Part shown: positions 4,774 to 8,821 of the stretch, piece by piece | How positions within the stretch are numbered: the first letter of the stretch is position 1 | Layout: each line of letters begins with the position of its first letter | Assembly: GCA_003662205.1 (NCBI GenBank) | Contig: QMXQ01000054.1 | Span: forward strand, 1 to 8,821 | Length of the DNA: 8,821 nt | Source: Candidatus Bathyarchaeota archaeon | Lineage (GTDB): Archaea; Thermoproteota; Bathyarchaeia; TCS64 | Direction of reading: 5' to 3' | The notes under the pieces: generated by a model | The model's input: only the letters and a program-made list of their open reading frames with translations | Told to the model about the DNA's origin: nothing | Databases searched by the model: none | Position numbers and translations under genes: made by a program

Positions 4774-6675
4774 ATGGGCGGGACAAGACTCTGCGGTTAC
4801 GGCGGCAAGATTCTACGGGTGAACCTGTCCACCGGGAAGATATCCACCCAGCCGACCGAGAAATACGCGCGCAGGTTCATCGGAGGTCGAGGCATAAACG
4901 CCTGGATCATGTTCGACGAGATGAGCCCCGAAGTCCACCCCCTCGACCCTGAAAACCTGCTCATCTACGGCGCCGGCGCTCTGCTCGGCACCATGGCCCC
5001 CTTTGCGTGTCGGGTCTCCATCGAGACCAAGAATGCCTTCAACGGGGGCGTGGGCTCCGCGAACTGCGGCGGCCATTTCGGATCCGAGCTTAAATTCGCC
5101 GGGTTCGATAACGTCGTGATCTACGGCAGGGCGGAGAACCTCGTCTACCTGTGGATACACGACGATGAGGCGGAGCTGAGGGACGCATCCTCCCTCTGGG
5201 GGAAGACCACCTGGGAGACCGAGAGGACCCTCAGGAGCGATCTGGGGGACGAGGGCATCCGCGTCTCGTGCATAGGCCCCGCCGGCGAGAACCTCGTCCG
5301 CTCCGCCTGTATCATGACGGATAGAGCCAAAGCCGCTGGCGGTTCGGGCGTCGGGCAGATCATGGGCTCGAAGAGGCTCAAAGCCCTCGCGGTCCGGGGA
5401 AGCAAGCCGATAGAGATCGCCAAACCGGAGGAGTTCATGGAGGCGGTGGATGAGGCGAGGAGAAGAGTCGAACGCGCCCCGGACACCGCCGCGTACCGCG
5501 CCGCGGGCTACTACGGCGTGGAGAGCGTGTCGGACGGCAAACCCTGGGAGGCGGGGTTCAGGCCCGTCAGGAACGGGCAGGACGACTACTGGGACCCGGA
5601 GAAGATCAGAAAGGTCTCCGGGGAGGCCATGGCGCGGTACAGGAAAAGGATACTGGCCTGCTTCGGCTGCCCCGTGGGCTGTATGCCCTGGATGGAGGTG
5701 GAGGACGGACCCTACAAGATACGGGGGGAAGGCTGGTGGAACAACTCCTCAAACTCCTACTGCACAAGGGTTGATTGCGTCAACCCCGAGGCGGCGCTGA
5801 AGTGCCACCTCCTGGCGAATCAGCTCGGCTTGGATGGCGACAACGCGGCGGTCGTCATCGCCTGGGCGTTCGAGTGCTACGAGCGGGGGCTCCTCACCAA
5901 GAAAGACACAGACGGACTGGAGCTGACCTGGGGCAACCACGACGCGGTGCTGGCGATGCTTGAAAAACTCGCATACAGGGAAGGCATCGGAGACCTCCTC
6001 GCGGAGGGGGTGAAGCGCGCGTCGGAAAGGCTGGGCAAGGGCTCGGAGGCCTTCGCGCTCCACATCAAAGGGCAGGACACCCTCGACGGGATTAGAATCT
6101 CTAAGGGCTGGGCCTTCGGAATCGTGACCGCACCCTGCGCGGGAAGACACCTGCGCGGCGCGGTGCACTCCCTCCATCCAGAGGAGTTCCTATCCTACGA
6201 GGGAGTGCCAAGGCGCGTCTTCCTGCAGGAGCAGTTTAAAGCGATCCTCGACATGACCGGGATCTGCCTCTACAACCACGGAATACTGTCGTGGGAGACC
6301 CGCTACGAGAAGACCGCGGCGGAGCTCCTAGCTAGAATAACGTCGAGCGCAACGGACATCGACCTCTCCGCCGAGAAGTTCATGCGGATCGGCAGGCAGG
6401 TCCACAACCTCGAAAAGGCGTTCAACACGCTGCACGCGGGCTTCACCCGCAGGGACGACTACCCGCCGCAGAGGTATTGGAACGAGCCCGTGAAATCCGG
6501 GCCATACCGGGGCGAGAGACTCGATCATGAGACCTGGGAGAGGATGCTGGACGAGTACTACGAACTCCACGGATGGGACAGGCAAACCAGCTGGCAGACA
6601 AGGGAATGTCTGGAGCGCCTGAACCTGAGACAGGTCGCCGACAAGCTCGACCGCTTTGGCAAGTTACCCTCCTGA
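4774..6675 (+). CDS. aor: Aldehyde:ferredoxin oxidoreductase family protein (tungsten-pterin enzyme)
   Basis: Members oxidise aldehydes or related carbonyl compounds to acids with a bis-pyranopterin tungsten site and one [4Fe-4S] cluster, passing electrons to ferredoxin. The 633-residue length is usual. The N-terminal 'GYGGKILRVNLSTGKIS' (about 8-24) and 'FIGGRGINAW' (35-44) are family signatures, as is 'NAFNGGVGSANCGGHFGSE' for pterin binding. Cluster ligands are C296-x2-C299-x3-C303 ('CFGCPVGC') and C498 in 'DMTGIC'. The stretch 'GLLTKKDTDGLELTWGN' and 'REGIGDLLAEGVKRA' is also typical. I chose ATG 4774: 'MGGTRLCGYGGK' places the start where family members begin. The same frame is open back to 4555, but that part overlaps the ferredoxin gene and resembles nothing. 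The substrate is not evident. The usual Glu-containing segment after the cluster motif reads 'GEGWWNN' here (E319), so subfamily and substrate may be atypical. The gene converges on deoxyhypusine synthase with an 18-base gap. Confidence 0.95.
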   Translation: MGGTRLCGYGGKILRVNLSTGKISTQPTEKYARRFIGGRGINAWIMFDEMSPEVHPLDPENLLIYGAGALLGTMAPFACRVSIETKNAFNGGVGSANCGGHFGSELKFAGFDNVVIYGRAENLVYLWIHDDEAELRDASSLWGKTTWETERTLRSDLGDEGIRVSCIGPAGENLVRSACIMTDRAKAAGGSGVGQIMGSKRLKALAVRGSKPIEIAKPEEFMEAVDEARRRVERAPDTAAYRAAGYYGVESVSDGKPWEAGFRPVRNGQDDYWDPEKIRKVSGEAMARYRKRILACFGCPVGCMPWMEVEDGPYKIRGEGWWNNSSNSYCTRVDCVNPEAALKCHLLANQLGLDGDNAAVVIAWAFECYERGLLTKKDTDGLELTWGNHDAVLAMLEKLAYREGIGDLLAEGVKRASERLGKGSEAFALHIKGQDTLDGIRISKGWAFGIVTAPCAGRHLRGAVHSLHPEEFLSYEGVPRRVFLQEQFKAILDMTGICLYNHGILSWETRYEKTAAELLARITSSATDIDLSAEKFMRIGRQVHNLEKAFNTLHAGFTRRDDYPPQRYWNEPVKSGPYRGERLDHETWERMLDEYYELHGWDRQTSWQTRECLERLNLRQVADKLDRFGKLPS

Positions 6676-6693
6676 AAACTCAGGGCGCTTAAT

Positions 6694-7614
6694 CTACCCT
6701 GTGGAGGACTCTTTAACCCGCTCTAGGGCTGCGGCGACGATGAGTGGGAAGACGATGGTCACGTCGCCGAAGATGGTGGAGGTCTTGTCGCCCTTCACCT
6801 TGCCCCAGCTGATGGCCTCCCTCAGGGGCGCGCCGCTGAGGCTCCCGTCGTCGACTCTCGCCGAGCTGATCTGGATGGCGGCGTCGAGCCCCTCCCGGAG
6901 GGTGTTCATGTAGAGGGCGTGGTGCTTCGGGGTTCCGCCGCCCAGGATGATGGCCCCCGCCTTCTTCGCGTCGTACACCTTCTCCGCGAACAGGTCGAAG
7001 TCCTTGATGGGGTCGATCCGGAGCCGACTCCGCTTCGAGTACATCCAGAGGGGAATGCCGAGCATGGAGTCGAGGAAGCCGGGGCTGAAGATGGGGACGC
7101 CGTGCCTGGCGGCGTTGAACAGTATGGAGTCCTCGTCCTCCAGCCTCAACCCGATCTCCCGCAGGAGCCGGTGGATGGAGACACTCACCCGCCTCTCCTC
7201 GGGGATGTCATCGAGGATGCCGCCGACGTACTCCTCCAAGTCGGAGAAGACATGGCTCTCCATGTAGATGTCGTAGGCCCGGTTGATCCCCTCGCGCCAC
7301 AGCTTGGCGTCGTCGGCCTCCACCATGCCCACCATGTGGCTGCCGCCCATCGCCTCCACCAGGTCGTGGACGATGTTGGCGCCGTTGGTGACGACGACGT
7401 CGACGTACCCGCCGCGGATCAGGTCGGTGAAGATGAGGCGCATCCCCGCCGGCACCAGGGGCCCGGAGAGGGTGATGAAGGTCGTGTAATCGGGGTCGGA
7501 GAACATCTCCGCCACGATCTCGACGGCCTGTCCGACCCTGCCGGCGCCGATGACTCCGGCCCTCCGCATCTCCTCCGCGAGGTCGCCGACGCTCATCCCG
7601 GGCCGGAGGCGCAT
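6694..7614 (-). CDS. dys: Deoxyhypusine synthase
   Basis: Transfers the aminobutyl group of spermidine to one lysine of aIF5A (NAD-dependent), making deoxyhypusine. It is cytoplasmic and usually a tetramer. It has 306 residues with a Rossmann-type core. 'VVTNGANIVHDLVE' (about 74-87) and 'ILGGGTPKHH' (223-232, with H231 matching the active-site His) are visible. The catalytic lysine is K272 in 'EAISWGKV' (266-273), matching the human 'EAVSWGKI' site, and the family-typical 'IVFPLIVAA' follows. The gene lies 24 bases after the aIF5A stop on the same strand, so enzyme and substrate are made together. ATG 7614 is the only ATG, GTG or TTG between the aIF5A TGA and the conserved 'RLRPGMSVGDL' N-terminus, and it has only a weak ribosome site. 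The codons upstream (reading RPTKRVEQ) lie in the same frame as aIF5A and look like family N-terminal sequence, so the true start is uncertain. Confidence 0.95.
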   Translation of the reverse strand: MRLRPGMSVGDLAEEMRRAGVIGAGRVGQAVEIVAEMFSDPDYTTFITLSGPLVPAGMRLIFTDLIRGGYVDVVVTNGANIVHDLVEAMGGSHMVGMVEADDAKLWREGINRAYDIYMESHVFSDLEEYVGGILDDIPEERRVSVSIHRLLREIGLRLEDEDSILFNAARHGVPIFSPGFLDSMLGIPLWMYSKRSRLRIDPIKDFDLFAEKVYDAKKAGAIILGGGTPKHHALYMNTLREGLDAAIQISSARVDDGSLSGAPLREAISWGKVKGDKTSTIFGDVTIVFPLIVAAALERVKESSTG

Positions 7615-7638
7615 CTGCTCAACGCGCTTCGTAGGCCT

Positions 7639-8037
7639 TCAGCCCTTCACCCGCTGGATCTTGTATCTGCCCATGATGTTCCAGTACTCGACGTCCTTGC
7701 CGGCCTCCAGCTTCGACCTGATCTCCTCGTCCCCGGGGAGGGCGACGTCGAAGACCTCGTAGGTTTCGAGGTCCATCAGCTGGACGCTGGCGGGGCTGAC
7801 GGAGACGATCTGGGCGCTCCTCTTATCCACGATGGGGATCTGGATGTTGGCGTCCACGGGGCTGACGAAGCTCCGCTTGCTCCCGTCGAAGAGGCTGATG
7901 GCGGCGCAGCGGAACTTGGCGCTCCCATGCTTCCCCGGCTTACTCTTCTGGATCGACACGATCTGGCAGGGCTCGTCGTCGATGATCGCGTATGAGCCGA
8001 CCTTGAGCTCGCCCACCTTACCCATCTTATAGGACAA
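7639..8037 (-). CDS. eif5a: Translation initiation factor aIF5A (hypusine-containing)
   Basis: aIF5A binds the ribosome E site and rescues stalling during elongation. It is active only after its lysine is converted to (deoxy)hypusine. The 132 residues form an N-terminal SH3-like domain (about 1-72) and a C-terminal OB-fold (about 73-132). The modification loop is 'SKPGKHGSAK' (32-41), and the modified residue should be K36. The start is TTG 8037 with GAGGT (8047-8051) 9 bases upstream; an in-frame TGA lies just upstream. ATG 8025 (128 residues) is an alternative but has no ribosome site. A TATA-like box is at 8086-8093, giving a leader of about 26 bases. It is the first gene of an operon with deoxyhypusine synthase and is divergent from the radical SAM gene. 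Confidence 0.97.
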   Translation of the reverse strand: MSYKMGKVGELKVGSYAIIDDEPCQIVSIQKSKPGKHGSAKFRCAAISLFDGSKRSFVSPVDANIQIPIVDKRSAQIVSVSPASVQLMDLETYEVFDVALPGDEEIRSKLEAGKDVEYWNIMGRYKIQRVKG

Positions 8038-8046
8038 AACGCTTCA

Positions 8047-8051
8047 ACCTC
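8047..8051 (-). promoter_or_regulatory. Shine-Dalgarno GAGGT of aIF5A (supports the TTG start)
   Basis: Within minus-strand GAGAGGTTGA, the core lies 9 bases before TTG 8037 but 21 before ATG 8025. It therefore supports the TTG as start. Confidence 0.5.
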
Positions 8052-8085
8052 TCAGAGACTGTTCGAACACACATCGGGCTGAGGC

Positions 8086-8093
8086 AAAATAAA
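8086..8093 (-). promoter_or_regulatory. TATA box of the aIF5A-deoxyhypusine synthase operon
   Basis: Minus-strand TTTATTTT, about 52 bases upstream of TTG 8037, predicts transcription from near 8063. The leader of about 26 bases would hold the ribosome site at 8047-8051, unlike the leaderless pattern of the other promoters here. Confidence 0.5.
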
Positions 8094-8142
8094 GATTATG
8101 CCCCCGCCGCCGTGCCGGACCGCCGGGAGAGTCGTGGTTCAC

Positions 8143-8152
8143 TTTTTATTAA
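8143..8152 (+). promoter_or_regulatory. TATA box of the radical SAM gene (leaderless start)
   Basis: TTTTTATTAA is centred about 26-27 bases upstream of ATG 8174. This is the standard archaeal distance to the transcription start, so the mRNA should begin at the start codon. No Shine-Dalgarno of note lies between. It is divergent from the aIF5A promoter, and the two share the 8038-8173 spacer. Confidence 0.6.
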
Positions 8153-8173
8153 CCGCCGAGACGGAGTTTCCCT

Positions 8174-8821
8174 ATGATGAAGGCGATCACATCGGCCGTG
8201 CAGAACCTTATGGGCGGCGCTCCCAGCCGGCCGAGGATGATCGCCAACTTCGCCGTCACCTACCGATGCAACAGCCGATGCCGGACCTGCAACATCTGGC
8301 AGACGCCCGACGCCGGCCGAGACGAGCTGAGCCTAGAGGAGATACGAGCCTTGTTCGAGTCGAACCGAGGTTTCCTGAGGGACGTCGCATCCATCCAGCT
8401 CACCGGCAGCGAGCCTTTCATGAGGCCCGACCTGCCCGAGATCGTGGCCGCTATCCACGAGAGCCTCCCACGGTGCACCTTCTGGATCCCCACCAACGGC
8501 ATGACGCCCCAAACCATCGAACGGGCGATGCGCGAGATGCTGGCCACCTTGGGCGGCCGGGGGCTCGGCATCAGCGTCTCCATCGACGGCATTGAGAAGA
8601 CCCACGACGCGATGAGGGGCGTCGATGGCAGCTACGCCAGGGCCGTCGATACCCTGGAGCGGCTCGCCGCCCTGAAAGGCGAACACCCCGGCCTCGGGCT
8701 GACCGTCGGCATGACCCTCACCCCCCACAATTACGGGGAGTTCCGGGAGGTCTACGCGCTGGCGCGGAGCCACGGCGCCGACTTCAGCTTCAGGCCCGTA
8801 AACTTCAGCGACATCTACTAC
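8174..8821 (+). CDS. Radical SAM protein (COG0535-like), 3' end outside the window
   Basis: The frame is open from ATG 8174 to the right edge (216 codons, no stop), so only the N-terminal part is seen. The [4Fe-4S]/SAM motif is C32-x3-C36-x2-C39 in 'YRCNSRCRTCNIWQ'. The second motif is 'LTGSEPFMRPDL', with GSEP where GGEP is usual. The strand-4/5 region reads 'FWIPTNGMT' and 'GISVSIDGIEKTHDAMRG', typical of the MoaA/PqqE-like superfamily. Members cleave S-adenosylmethionine to make a radical for peptide, cofactor or RNA/lipid modification. The substrate cannot be told from this part, and any C-terminal SPASM or extra cluster domain is out of view. The start could also be ATG 8177, since two ATGs are adjacent. 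A TATA box at 8143-8152 supports a leaderless start at 8174. It is divergent from aIF5A, with no clear functional tie. Confidence 0.92.
   Translation, partial: MMKAITSAVQNLMGGAPSRPRMIANFAVTYRCNSRCRTCNIWQTPDAGRDELSLEEIRALFESNRGFLRDVASIQLTGSEPFMRPDLPEIVAAIHESLPRCTFWIPTNGMTPQTIERAMREMLATLGGRGLGISVSIDGIEKTHDAMRGVDGSYARAVDTLERLAALKGEHPGLGLTVGMTLTPHNYGEFREVYALARSHGADFSFRPVNFSDIYY

Noticed and set aside
6919..7995. Long plus-strand open frame (358 codons) opposite deoxyhypusine synthase and aIF5A
   Set aside because: It is the antisense shadow of two clear genes in high-GC DNA. Its translation is rich in Asp, Val, Gly, His and Pro with no recognisable domain.
8137..8154. GGTT...AACC inverted repeat around the radical SAM TATA box
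   Set aside because: The stem is only 4 bp, easily due to chance, and it is largely the TATA box and its flanks.

Overview
The window is a compact stretch of a high-GC archaeal chromosome. It carries archaeal-type ribosomal proteins (L10e, L21e), the archaeal RNA polymerase subunit Rpo4/RpoF, SRP54, a DUF655 protein, aIF5A and deoxyhypusine synthase. TATA-like boxes lie about 25-35 nt upstream of several starts, and several starts are TTG. The gene set and base composition fit a TACK-type archaeon, perhaps Bathyarchaeia-like, but the lineage is inferred and not proven. I saw no CRISPR array, transposon, tRNA or rRNA.

Layout: (1) 1-386 (+) is the 3' end of a DUF1355/COG5426-type glutamine-amidotransferase-like gene. 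(2) 424-3529 (-) is an information-processing block. An SRP54 - L21e - Rpo4 - DUF655 operon is read leftward from a promoter near 3558, followed by L10e with its own TATA-like box. (3) 3743-6675 (+) is a metabolic module: a stand-alone pyruvate-kinase-C-terminal-domain-like protein, then a two-cluster ferredoxin only 2 nt ahead of a tungsten-type aldehyde:ferredoxin oxidoreductase (AOR). (4) 6694-8037 (-) holds aIF5A followed by deoxyhypusine synthase, that is, a substrate and the enzyme that modifies it. (5) 8174 to the right edge (+) is a radical SAM protein with a probable leaderless promoter, divergent from aIF5A and cut by the window end.

Working together: block 2 couples co-translational membrane targeting (SRP54), the ribosome (L21e, L10e) and transcription (Rpo4). 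Block 4 makes hypusine-type aIF5A for translation elongation. Block 3 looks like an aldehyde-oxidising redox unit that passes electrons through its small Fe-S protein; the role of the PK-C-like protein beside it is unknown.

Most of the window is conserved housekeeping sequence. The points most worth a second look are: the aIF5A/DHS junction, where family-like DHS residues continue in frame upstream of the first start codon right back to the aIF5A stop; the PK-C-like/ferredoxin/AOR module with two perfect inverted repeats in its spacer; the altered active-site neighbourhood of the AOR; and the GC-rich hairpin in the 3530-3742 divergent spacer.
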